A stretch of 64,000 bases of DNA from Archilochus colubris. Taxonomy: Eukaryota; Chordata; Aves; Apodiformes; Trochilidae. The translations under genes were made by a program, and so were the position numbers. The stretch is from the NCBI GenBank assembly GCA_023079485.1, contig CM041083.1:178826480-178890479 (forward strand), given 5' to 3'. This document shows, piece after piece, positions 24,791 through 35,357 of this stretch; position 1 is the first letter of the stretch, and the number at the start of each line of letters is the position of its first letter. The notes under the pieces were generated by a model. That model saw only the letters and a program-made list of their open reading frames with translations, searched no databases and was not told the DNA's origin.

Positions 24791-26886
24791 AGAGATAGAG
24801 GGGAATTATCATTTATCTCAACATTCTGAATGTGTTCTTGCTTATGTGGCCCCCTGGATGTCCAGCCCTCACCCTCCCCTTAGCAGAGCTCTAAACAAGC
24901 AATGATGTATTAGTCGCAGACTTTGAAGGGAAAAAGCCACCCTGATAGAGTTCCTTAAATATTTGACTTCCCAAGAAGCCTAAAATCTCTGTTTGCTTAG
25001 AATAAGACAAAGAGGATGATGTGAGAGACAAGAAAGAAGGGGGGGGGGGGGGGCATAATCTAGTAAAGCTGTACAGCCTCAGTGAAAGGTGTGGACAAAT
25101 ACACATTAGAGGTATTGAAAATTTAGCTCCCATCCAAGTCATGGATCTCCTAAGGCTTAAATGGGTAAAAAAATAAGTCTAGCCATTAGGACAATCATTG
25201 TTAGACCTGTGTGCTTTTGTCCCAAGTTCTAGGCTGCTACTCCCAGAGCACCAGAGGAGTCAGTCTGCAAAGTGGTGAGGCTCAGGTGCCTTTCCCTTCC
25301 ATTCCTTACCCTCAAACTATAACCAGCAGGATCACCCTTCATTTCTGCAGGCTCTCCAAGCATGGCAAATATCTCAGAACCCACAGGAAACCTTCACCTG
25401 ATGCCTGGGCTCTTGCATTGTCATCACTGCGTACAGTGTTTGGGGCACAAGGCCTTGGGCTGCATCAGTCTTCCCAGCAATTCCTCCCTGAAAAAATATC
25501 TCTCTTCCTTGTGCTGTCTCTTAGTTTTAATTTGTACCCCAAACATCTTTTACCAGCTAGGCTTTCCATACTGTGGCCAGCTGATGGTGGTAGGGCTGCC
25601 ACATAGAGAAGTTCATGACGTGCAGTGGGCTCTCTCCTAGGACCCTCAGCATTCTGAGAGGAACAGATGTGGGAGGAGATGGGGGGCACTTCAAGCCCAG
25701 GGTGACATTTTGCTGCTGGGAATAGGAGTCTCTTGTAGAACTTCACCCAAGTTCATTTTGGGAGCTAAAAGCTCTGTCATGCAAAATACCTCTTGCTCCA
25801 GACTACTCCATGGCGATCACCTTCACTGCCCTGACAGTGCTAGAAGTCTGTCTGGGCTACTGTAACCATGGCTTGTGCTGGCTGGGAAGGCATAGCCTTT
25901 ACAAGCAGTTGGTGGGCATCCCAACCCACCAGTTCACAAACACACACCTTTTTTGTCCTCTGCTTTTTCCTCAAGCAACAGCAACCCCATGCCCACTGAC
26001 ATGGCTTCTTGCTGCTAGGTGATCTCCCACACCCACACCCACTCCTCTCCCATCACGGAGTGAACCAACTGTGTGGATAACACATTTTGATACCTGCGAT
26101 GCATTTTGGTTACATGGAGGCAGGAGTACAGCAAAGCCACACCTTTCATCACCACCTTCCCTTCCTTACTGGATCCCTCACATTACCCCTGAAGTCTCCC
26201 TGCACTGCTCTCTGGGTCACCTGAAAACCTTCTGACATGTGTGTTCATTCATCTAATGGGGGATGTGGCTGCCCAGCTGTCATGTGCTGTGCACTGCACT
26301 TTGTGACTCATGCCTGACCACCCTCTAGTAAAGACATCAAAATTGCTCCAGGGAGGTTCTGTTCTGGCCCTCTAATTCCCATGCCTTGCTCCCTGGGTGT
26401 CTGGACAGATTTCCAGCACTGCTTGCAGGTTGCTGGGTTGAGGTGGATGCTGTTACGAGTGTGCCTGTGTGTACCAGTGTCACTGCTGAGCTGCCTAGGG
26501 TTGCCATAGAAATCTAGGACATGTAAATCTGACTGATAATCATATTTTCCCCACCATTTATTTCTTTTTGCATGGAGCAAATGCAACTGCAGAGCTAGAC
26601 TGGCTTTTCTGAGAAGCTGTACTGGGAAATCTTGGCTGTCACGTGGTGGTTTCAGATGTTGATGCTGCTGATAGCCATGTGTGTGCTGACAGATGAGGGT
26701 AACACTCAGCAAGCAAACCTGCTCCAGAATGGGTGATGGACTGAAACTGGAGAAGGCTTCTGCTCAGCTGGGACCTTACACTGCTGCTGGTGACACAAGG
26801 TGGAAGTGAGATCAGATCCTGGCTTTGCTATGCTCCATCTCTCCACCCTGAAAATGGATACTTTTGTAATGGCAGAAATATTCTTT
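24791..26886. other. Non-coding DNA with poly-G tract
   Basis: Unique sequence with a run of 15 G at 25039-25053, a likely polymerase-slippage and assembly-error point. No gene recognised. A 131-codon + frame at 25211-25606 has no domain. Confidence 0.5.
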
Positions 26887-26921
26887 CCTAATTAATTCAT
26901 CTAATTAATTTCCTAATTAAT
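26887..26921 (+). promoter_or_regulatory. Three spaced TAATTA homeodomain palindromes
   Basis: CTAATTAAT occurs at 26888-26896, 26901-26909 and 26913-26921, with start-to-start spacings of 13 and 12 bp. TAATTA is the dimer site for paired-class and Antp-class homeodomains. Close spacing suggests either a homotypic cluster or a decayed short tandem repeat. Confidence 0.4.
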
Positions 26922-27994
26922 ACATCCTTGTGCCTACAAAGCTCTGGCAAATTTTTCACAGCAAATGCTGTTCACTCTTTACAGTATGCTATGATCTGCT
27001 CTTATGATCTTGTGGTCTGCTATGATCTCCCATAGATCCTGGACAAAAGCGACATAAGACCTCACTCACCTTCAGCAATACCAACTGCATAGCTCCTGGT
27101 ACATGCCCCAGTGCTCCTGATTTTTAAGCAATCATGCTAGTATTACCCTTCCTGCAGTTTTGTTTATAACATCCCTGCTCCTTTTGCATTGAAAGACCAA
27201 GATCTGGGCATAAATCCTTACACAGCAAAAAAACACCCTTTCAAACATTTTACCAAAGTCTATAATAGAAGGGTTTAGGAAAGTGTTGAAGTGTTAGGAG
27301 TTTAAATAAGTAAGGCTTTCTTCTACAACCAGAATTATCTCCTGCTTTGATTTTTGTAATGTCCTGACCAGTGGAGCCTTGACTAAACCTGGTGGTTGTT
27401 GCAATGTGAATCATAGATGAAGCCTCTGAGACAAGGAGTCCCTCCGCTTTCTGAAAGCTCTGGGTTTTCTCACACAAGCCCAGAAGCCACCCTCTGCTCA
27501 CCTTACTGAGTCTTCCCTCATGTGAGTGCTGCCATTAAATGTCAGAGGAAATGAGTACATGCCCAGCAGCATGGGAAAGCCTTGCACAACCAGGTGTAAA
27601 TATAAACCGGACGTGAAAGATAAAGTCTCCAATAAATATAATTGCCATAGCTTGAGGGCCCAGCCAGCTTGGGTTAATGTCAGGGGGCATTGGTTCCCTG
27701 GTGGTCTCCTGGCTTCCCCACAAATCAAACAGCATCATCAAATCCAGCCCAAGGCTGAAAACTAGGTTTTGGGGTTTTTTTTCCTGAATTAAAAGAATAG
27801 TTTAGATAGCCCAGAAGTGCTGTGGTGTAAGGTGATGAGCAGTGTGGCTCCTCCTCTTACTTTGCAGCCAGGGCTGCCTTCCTTTGTAGTGGTCAGGACT
27901 TTTATTGGGACATTCTAATGTCTGCCAGCTGGTAGGATGCTTGTGGGCACCAGGGACTGTACCTGACAGTGTGCTGGGGAGGTGGAGCCTTGTC
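26922..27994. other. Non-coding DNA
   Basis: No gene recognised. At about 26985-27035 the string TGCTATGATCT is repeated imperfectly. Confidence 0.5.
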
Positions 27995-28160
27995 ATGGGG
28001 CAGAAATTCTGGTAATTACCTCCCAGAGAGCCAGACTTCCAGAGTATATAATTGAGCTTGAATTAAATTGCTCATCAACAGGTAATCAGCTGGGACACTT
28101 CATTTGCTAATAGTCATAGCTGATGCTTTCCTGTGCCTGTGTTTTGTTCTTTGACATGTT
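27995..28160. promoter_or_regulatory. Candidate conserved non-coding block
   Basis: Contains the perfect 10-bp palindrome GGTAATTACC (28011-28020), then TATATAATTGAGCTTGAATT, and TTTGCTAATAGTCATAGCTG. Sequence complexity is high and CpG is absent, as in many homeodomain-rich vertebrate enhancers. This rests on composition only. Confidence 0.25.
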
Positions 28161-29811
28161 CCAGAATTTAAAGTCAAGGTGGAAAGGAAAGATCAGTCCA
28201 TCCTGCATGCCAAGGGCTAGCTTCAACCCCCTGCCTCATAATATCCTGAAATGAATTTGGGTTGGAGGGTTTAAGTATGCTCCAGGGGTAAGATTGCTCT
28301 GGTGCATCCTTTTTCTGACACACCTCTGGTAGAAGACATTGCTTCCCAGACAGCTGATGATCTGGCACACACCAAAATGTTTGCAGTGGTGATGCTCAAG
28401 CCTTCTTGCAGGCCACTTGAAGGATGTAAACCTACAGCAGTAAAAGATGGATCTCATCCTCTGGGATCCTGTGGGCCTCTGAGGATGTGTTGGTTCTCTC
28501 ACCTGCTGCTGGTGACTTCGGGAGATGGCCTAAAATTCCCTTGTGAGACACATGCAGCTAGCCAGGCTCTTAAAACAAAGCCTCAAACATTATAATAAGG
28601 TATCAGTTTGTGACCTGAGTTTCATAGGATATGTAGGACCTTTTGAACTGGTTTCAACAAGAGAAAGCTCATCCTGAGGGGTGGTGGTTTGCAGGGAAGG
28701 CAGTGTGGCTTGCCAGCACAGCCAGGCAGACTTTCAAAGGCAAAGGAGATCAAAGGGAAAAGCTTCAGACAAAGCCACAACACCGGGTGCTAGGCACCTC
28801 AATAATTTAGAAACAGTCAAATGTAAGAACAGTCAAATGCAGGCACTGAAGCAATAACAGGGCTTTCAAGGTGACTGCAGCCCAAGGCAAGAGAGGGGCA
28901 GCAGTGCAGGGTGATGAGCTCTCCCTGCCTGGCTTTCCCTGCCTGCTCAGCAAGGCAGCTGAAGGATGGTTCTCCCTCTCCCCAGGGCCTGGAGGCTTGA
29001 GGCAAATGAGTGAGTGTGTCTTTGGAAATACAAACCTCTGATTTTTGCTGGATGTGTGTGCAGAGCCTTTGGAAAGCTGTGAGTGTAGAGAGACTGTGGC
29101 CTGCTGCCATTCACTTTGTGGGTGTGTGTGGCCAAACCTGGAGTATGCTGAGCATGCCCAGCTGATAAAGAATGTTTTTGGGGTGGTGGTTGAAGATTGT
29201 TAATAAATATTGCTAGGGGGATGAAATGTTTCTTGGGAAATAAAGGAATTTTAATGAAGCTTTAATCACCATACATCACAGATCTTCCTTAAACTGAAAA
29301 TAATAATGCTGGTGTGAATTGTGTTCTTAGGTGACTAATGGGATATTGGAAAACTCACTCAGGGATTTTTAGGGATGAGTGAGAGACGGTGTAAACAAGG
29401 ATTTTGTCAGAGAAGTGCTTGTAATCATTCAGCTCTGGCTTCATGAAGAGATGAAAATGGGAATCTAAAAAGAAGCAAAAAGAAGCTTCTTCACAAACCA
29501 CCTCACAATATTAAGGTTTACATTTTAGAGGCAGCCCACATAACGGGTTTAAGTTTCAAGTCACATGTATGATCCATTTTTAATGGTACTATTTTTGCTG
29601 TGGCACTTCTGACAAATGGTCAGAAAAACATCAGCCTTGACAGTCTATAAAATTAGCACAATCCCTCTTACAAAGCTAAAAGCAGGAGCAAATTTCCAAA
29701 GCCACAGGGGCCAGAGCAGCCTTACTTGGGTGTGTGGGAATGGGTACCCATGCCAGAGGAGAGCCTCTCCCTATACCCCATGTCACAGCCCTTGCCCTTA
29801 CTGAGTCTCTG
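28161..29811. other. Non-coding DNA
   Basis: No gene recognised. A 16-bp unit containing AACAGTCAAATG is tandemly duplicated at 28812-28843. AT-rich from 29.16 to 29.65 kb. Confidence 0.5.
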
Positions 29812-30837
29812 CATCCACAGCTTCTCTGGGCAACCTGTCCCAGTGCCTCACCACTGTGACAGTAAAATTTTTTTTCCTTATTTTTAATCTAACCTACACT
29901 CCTTCAATTTAAATCCATTGCCCTTTGTCATGACACTACAGGCTCTGGTAAAAAGCCTCTCTTCATCTTTCTCTGCCTTTAAGTAAGAAGAAGCCATGAT
30001 AAAGTCTCTCCAAAGCCTTCTCTTCTCCAGGCTGAACAATTCCACCTTCCTCAGTCTGCCTTCACAGGGGAGTTGCATTAAGGAGCTCTGTGTCTTTCTT
30101 ATGTTGGGGACTCTGGAATTTGACACAATATTAGAGGTGGGGTCTCACCAGAGCAAAGTAGAGAGTGAAAATCTTCTCCCTTGACCTGCTGACCATGTTT
30201 CTTTTGATGCAGACCAGGATATGGTTGCCTTTTGGGGCTGTGAGTGCACATTGCCAGCTTATGTCCAGTTTTTCATCCACCAGCAACCCCAAGTCCTTCC
30301 CCAAAGGGCTGCTCTACATCCCTTCATCTTCCAGCCTCTAATTGACACCATGGGTTTTTCCAACCCATATACAGGACCTTGCACTTGGTCTTGTAGAACC
30401 TCATGAGGTTTGTTGGCCTTCTCCTCAAGCCTGTCAAGGTCCCTCCAGATGGCATCCTTTCATTCTAGAGTGTCAGCTGCACTGTTCAGCTTGGGGTTAT
30501 CTGCAGACTTGCTGAGTGTGCACTCAATCCCACTGCCTGTGTCATTGAGGATATCAGAGTGTTGGTCCCAGTACAGACCCTTGAGGGACACCACTCATTC
30601 CTGGTTTCCATTTGGACATTCAGCCCTTGGCTATAACTCTTTGGATGTGGTTGCCCATCCAATTTGTTACCCACCTAACAACCCATCCATCAGAACTCTG
30701 TATCTCCAATTTAGCACCAAGAATGTTTCAGGAGACCTTGTAAAAGGCCTTCCAGAAGTTCAGATAGATGGCATCAGATCCCTTGACTACTGATGCAGTC
30801 ACTCCACTGTAGAAGACCACAAGGTAAGTCAGGCATG
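29812..30837 (-). repeat. CR1 LINE fragment, about 1 kb, reverse transcriptase region
   Basis: The longest CR1 piece here. From the right edge leftwards on the minus strand it covers part of the ORF2 reverse transcriptase, including a decayed KAF-Y-KVS-stop-NILGAKL block in place of the usual KAFDTV-type motif, down to the ORF2 tail. Minus-frame residues such as RRLWRDFIMASSYLK and FSLEKRR match the CR1 tail. Stops and frame breaks are present throughout. The 3' UTR and terminal octamers are missing: the element begins abruptly at CTTCTCTGGGCAACCTG. A deletion or rearrangement must therefore have removed the 3' end. Confidence 0.92.
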
Positions 30838-30892
30838 CTTTGCTATTGACGAAACCACAGAGGATGCTTGTGAAGCCACAGAGGGTACCTGT
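30838..30892 (+). repeat. 21-bp tandem duplication
   Basis: Two 21-bp units (30851-30871 and 30872-30892) share the core CCACAGAGG and differ at a few positions. They lie just beyond the CR1 fragment. Probably a small slippage duplication. Confidence 0.7.
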
Positions 30893-33800
30893 GTCTGTCG
30901 TGCCAGCTTTTTTGGGGTGAGTGTTTCCCTTAGCCTAGTTGCAGAAGGGCAGGATGCACAATGCCTGGAGGTGAGGTGTTGAAGAGGCCCAGAGCTGGTG
31001 GATCTCTGAGGTGGTGAATGTTGCAGCTTCCTGAGCTAACTGGCTGCTCCAGGTCACACAGAAGTCCCTTGTGGCCTCTCTGGCCCCAACTGGGGGCTTG
31101 ATATGTCCATGCAGATTTGTGACACTGTGGCTCCGGGGTTGCTATTTTTACCCTCAAACATCCTCAAGAGAGGACACCCACCAGCATCTCTGAATTGACC
31201 CTGCTCTAGCTGCAAGTCATGCACAGTGGAAATGTGCCATCAGTGCTGGGCTGAGCCCCAGGGTCAGCAGCCTGCACAGGGAGCTGTGTGTTGCTATTCC
31301 AGGTGCAGGATGAGCCCTCAGGGATGTACCCTTCAGGCCAGGCTATGGAGGGAAGCACTTACTCAGCACATAATATTGATGAGCCTTTTTGTTTAGGAGT
31401 TCCTTAAGGTACATGCCTACACCCACGCATACTTTATATATATATACACATGATTATATAGATCTCAAACCTAAAACTGAAGTGCAAAGGCTTTTAAAAC
31501 TTTAAAGGATTTAAAAACTCCTACTAGGAGTGATACTGACCTGGGAGGAGAGGGAGACCAAAGGCTTGCCCTGGATGGGAAAGCAAAACTGCAAGAGTGG
31601 TCATGGGGAAGCCTGATGTCAGCTTCTTGTCCTTTTCCAGACTTTTTGTCTGCACACAAATCATGGTTAGTATCTGTGAAATGGGTCACACAGCATCTTT
31701 GTCACTGTGGCTCCTAATGTCCTCTGCTCATGGGCTGCCTCTCAGCACACAGCACAGTGGCAACTCTGCCACCTCATTCATTGCAATAGAAATAATATTA
31801 AATATCTGAAAATGAATCTTGGGTCAATAGCTACTGATTGGAACTGAACTGAAGGGGACCAGCTTCAGAAAGGGATGGTATTGGGTAACACAGCCAAGAG
31901 GTGATGCTTCAACAAAGGACATGGGATTTTTCTCTTGTCTTCTCCTTTTCTCTGAATCTTTTTATTGATCTGTGAGAGGAGAGGAGAGAGTCCTGTGACT
32001 GTAACATCTGAGAGCTGGTGGTATCTCACACCTTCATCTACAGCTCCTGTCTCCACAATTGTTTCTGGCTTCCTTTTTACTACATCACAGGCTTCCTTTG
32101 GTAGACCTTTCATCATCATCAGAAATTATAAGTTCTTCTTCATCAGCCCCTCACCCAAGCTCCTTGCTTCCCATACTACCCAGCATTTTTCTCTGCATTC
32201 TGAATCTTCAGTGTTTCCCCTGGAGGTTAGATGTTCAGCTGAAAAAAGCTGCCCATAGTGAAGCCATCCACTTCTCTGCTCAGCCCCAGCCCCCCTCCTC
32301 TTCCCTCAGCAAACACATTCAATTCTCCCACATCCTCCTCCAGTATGAAGAGATGGAGTGATGCTGCAGTCCTGCATTTAACCCATTTTGATGGTGGTTT
32401 AGATCCAAGAAAACAGTTCAGACCCCTTTCTATTGTCACTTTTCCAGGGATGTGGACGAGTGCTTCTGTACCAGTGTCTGTGTGCTCAGAGGCAAAGGAG
32501 AGGAAAGTGTTACCCTGCACTGGGCACCTTCTCCCCTTCTCTCTGACCTTCTATGTACAGCCAGTGTGGTCCCTCATCAGACAGCTGCTCAGTTTGAGTC
32601 AGCTTTCAAGCCCAGAGTCACAAGCATTTCCCAGGCAGAGTGGATGCAGATTAGCTCTGGTACCTCTCCATGTTTAAATGAACTTCCTCTAATTTGGGAG
32701 ACTGCCTGCAATAACACTTCAGACAAGATCCTCCCTGGGATTATAGTCAGAAACTGCATTACAAATTGAGCCACAAGCTCAGTGTGAGGCAGTGCTCATT
32801 CTCAAGCCCCTGGAGCCCCTGCTTGCTCCCACCTCTCCTGCAGTGGCCACATCATTGTCTGGGGTTTAAGCCCTTTTGCCTGCCCTTTGCTCAGCTGATG
32901 ATGCTCTCCTTTTTGGCTGCACAGATGTGCAGGTTCCCCAACCTCTCAATAGTTACCCTAAAGCCACCAAAACCATGACCCCACCTCTAAACTTTCATTA
33001 TCTATCACCCCCTGCTCCAATCCAAAAGAAATTTCTACCAGGCCAACTCATGATGAAACTATAACTACCTCTCCTTGCTAAACCCCCACAGAATTTAGGA
33101 GACCTTGTGAAAGAAGGGGGTTGTGTGTGTCTGTATTATATTGCTGCATTTTTGCTCAGAACAAACTCTTCTGGGCTACGGTGTAGACCTTGTGCTCTGA
33201 GAAAAAATGAGCCTGGGAAAAAAAGAAAGAAAACCAACCACATTAAGCTTGTTAAGTCTTACAGTAAACTGCTACAAGTCTGAGGTATGACATAAAAGCT
33301 GGGGTTTTCAAAGGACCCTAAGGGAAGCAGACCTGGGGCTGACACTGAATTTAATTTGCTCTGTGCCAAAGGAGGCAGCTTTGGAGAAATGTCCATATGC
33401 ATACTGATTCCTCAAACAGACATTTTACCAGGTTTAGCAAAAATTAGGTACTCCAGAGCAGTAAAGGTGTCCTCATCCTGGGTGAAGAGCAGTATTCAGA
33501 GAAGGGGTTCCTCCTCCTGGTACACAGTGGGGACTCCATAAGGACCATTTAATAGAGATACCACTTAATAGAGATATTACTTTTTCTCTGGAGCTGTAAT
33601 GGGAATTTCTAAATGTACACAGGCAAGAGAAATTGTTTTCAGAACAGAAACAACAAACAAACAAACAACAATCTTCAACAAATAGCAGATTAAGCCTCTG
33701 TATGAACAGGAAATGAATTTTCTGTTAATAACTCATAGGGTTAAAAAAGTCCTAAGAGCCAGAGGCTGAGAATGCTGGCCAGCTCAAACATCTGCCCTGC

Positions 33801-34420
33801 AAAGCACTTCCCATTTTATGTAATTTTTAATTTAATGGATTTCTCTTTTTCTGTTCTATGAATTGCAGGTAATGCTTGGATGGCATAAAGAGGACTGAGC
33901 CAAAATGAACTGGAATTGAAAGAGAACTGAGAGGAAAACAGAGCTTTCCTGGATTGAGAATATTTCTTTCTAATGTGGGAAGAGACAAACCAAACAGGCG
34001 GAGTTCCCTCCAGAGGTAAAAAACCAAAACCTAATTCAAATCCTGGCTTCAAATCCTGGTTCCTTATCTAAGCAGCAGGATTTGTCATCACAAGTATGGT
34101 CACACAGAGAATAATACAATAATAAGAGTGAAAATGTATTTAGTGCTTTTAATACCATGTTGTCAATCTGAATTATTTCATCTTGAATTCTAACATCTGG
34201 AGCTTTTGCTAAGGACTGAGACACTGCAGTCATGCAGCTTTAGCAGCATCCTAACTTTTTGCTCTAGCTTCTTCTTTTTCTCCTAGGTGTGGGGGAAGAA
34301 AGCTTGAAACCTCAGATGCTGAAGGTCAGGCTCCAAAAAGCCTGCAAAAGATATCAAACTGCTGTGGTTTAAAAGCCTCAGTTTTTATGAGTAGGATGAA
34401 GATTTTGGGGCAGCCAGCAT
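30893..34420. other. Non-coding DNA
   Basis: No exon recognised. TA run at 31435-31446. At 33547-33580 a motif TTAATAGAGATA is duplicated in tandem. Frames of up to 139 codons at 32.2-32.7 kb overlap on both strands and lack domains. Confidence 0.5.
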
Positions 34421-34440
34421 TGTACACTAAGCAGTGTACA
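34421..34440. repeat. Short palindrome, 8-bp arms
   Basis: TGTACACT and AGTGTACA flank a 4-nt loop AAGC. Too short to be a factor-independent signal of anything in a vertebrate; recorded as a local fold. Confidence 0.6.
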
Positions 34441-35275
34441 GGGAAAGTGAAGCATCTTCATTTCCCCTTAGCATGGAGGAGCCACAGAATGACCATGTGG
34501 CCGAGCTCCAGTCCAAAAAGCAGGATGGTAAGAGTGTGCTGCAGGGGACTATGAAAACTGGGGATAAAATTTTGGCACTGTCTGGGAAGGCATAGGGTGT
34601 CTGCCCTGCCTTGGACAGACCTTTGTGTCTGCACCAGCACCCAGATGCTGTTTTGGGGGCTGCTCACCAACTGTGATGTCTCTCCCATGCAGTGCCTGTG
34701 ATGTCTCTCAGGCAGGCAGGGCTTGAGAGGTGTCACACAAGGTCCTTCCTCTTACCCCTGAGCACTTTTGCCTGGGTTTGCTTTGCGATTGGATCTTTGA
34801 TTTGTCACAGAGCTTAACTTCATTCTAAATTTACCTGGACATTAATCCAGTTCCTCTGAGTGCCATCTATTTGCAAAGGAAAAACAACATGGTGATCAGA
34901 TCTCCATCCCTCCCTCTTGCTTCTCACTGCACACGATGAACACGGTGCTATAAAGTCAATATCCTCAGTACACTTTGCAAACCCACTGAGTAAACACGTG
35001 CTGAGAGAGTGTTGCGCATCAGTCCTCTTGCCAGGGGCTGCTGCCTCTTCCTTAGCTGTGTTTGGTGAGTACATGGTTTTGTTTAAACAAGAAAACACAC
35101 TGAGAGGCACTTCATCTTCAGGTGTTCCTGTCTATGCTGCCTGCATTCCTGTCTGGGGTGTCAAATATACATTAAAGTGCAATGTGCTTGTGGAACCCTC
35201 TGACTGGAACACCAGAAGTGTTGTGAGGGAATAATGGGGGTGAGTACTTGACTGAGAAAAGGCCATTTATGAAGA
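34441..35275. other. Non-coding DNA
   Basis: No gene recognised; moderately CpG-poor unique sequence. A 105-codon + frame at 34917-35234 has no domain. Confidence 0.5.
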
Positions 35276-35357
35276 AGAGAAGAGAAGAGAAGAGAAGAGA
35301 AGAGAAGAGAAGAGAAGAGAAGAGAAGAGAAGAGAAGAGAAGAGAAGAGAAGAGAAG
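35276..35357 (+). repeat. AGAGA pentanucleotide microsatellite, about 16 units
   Basis: An uninterrupted run of AGAGA over 82 bp. All units look identical, so the array is young and likely length-polymorphic. On the minus strand it translates as repeated LLFSS, which explains the 99-codon minus frame across it. All-purine strand content allows triplex (H-DNA) formation. Confidence 0.98.

Noticed and set aside
35276..35357. CRISPR-like regular repeat
   Set aside because: Units are 5 bp with no spacers; it is a vertebrate microsatellite. No CRISPR array exists in the window.
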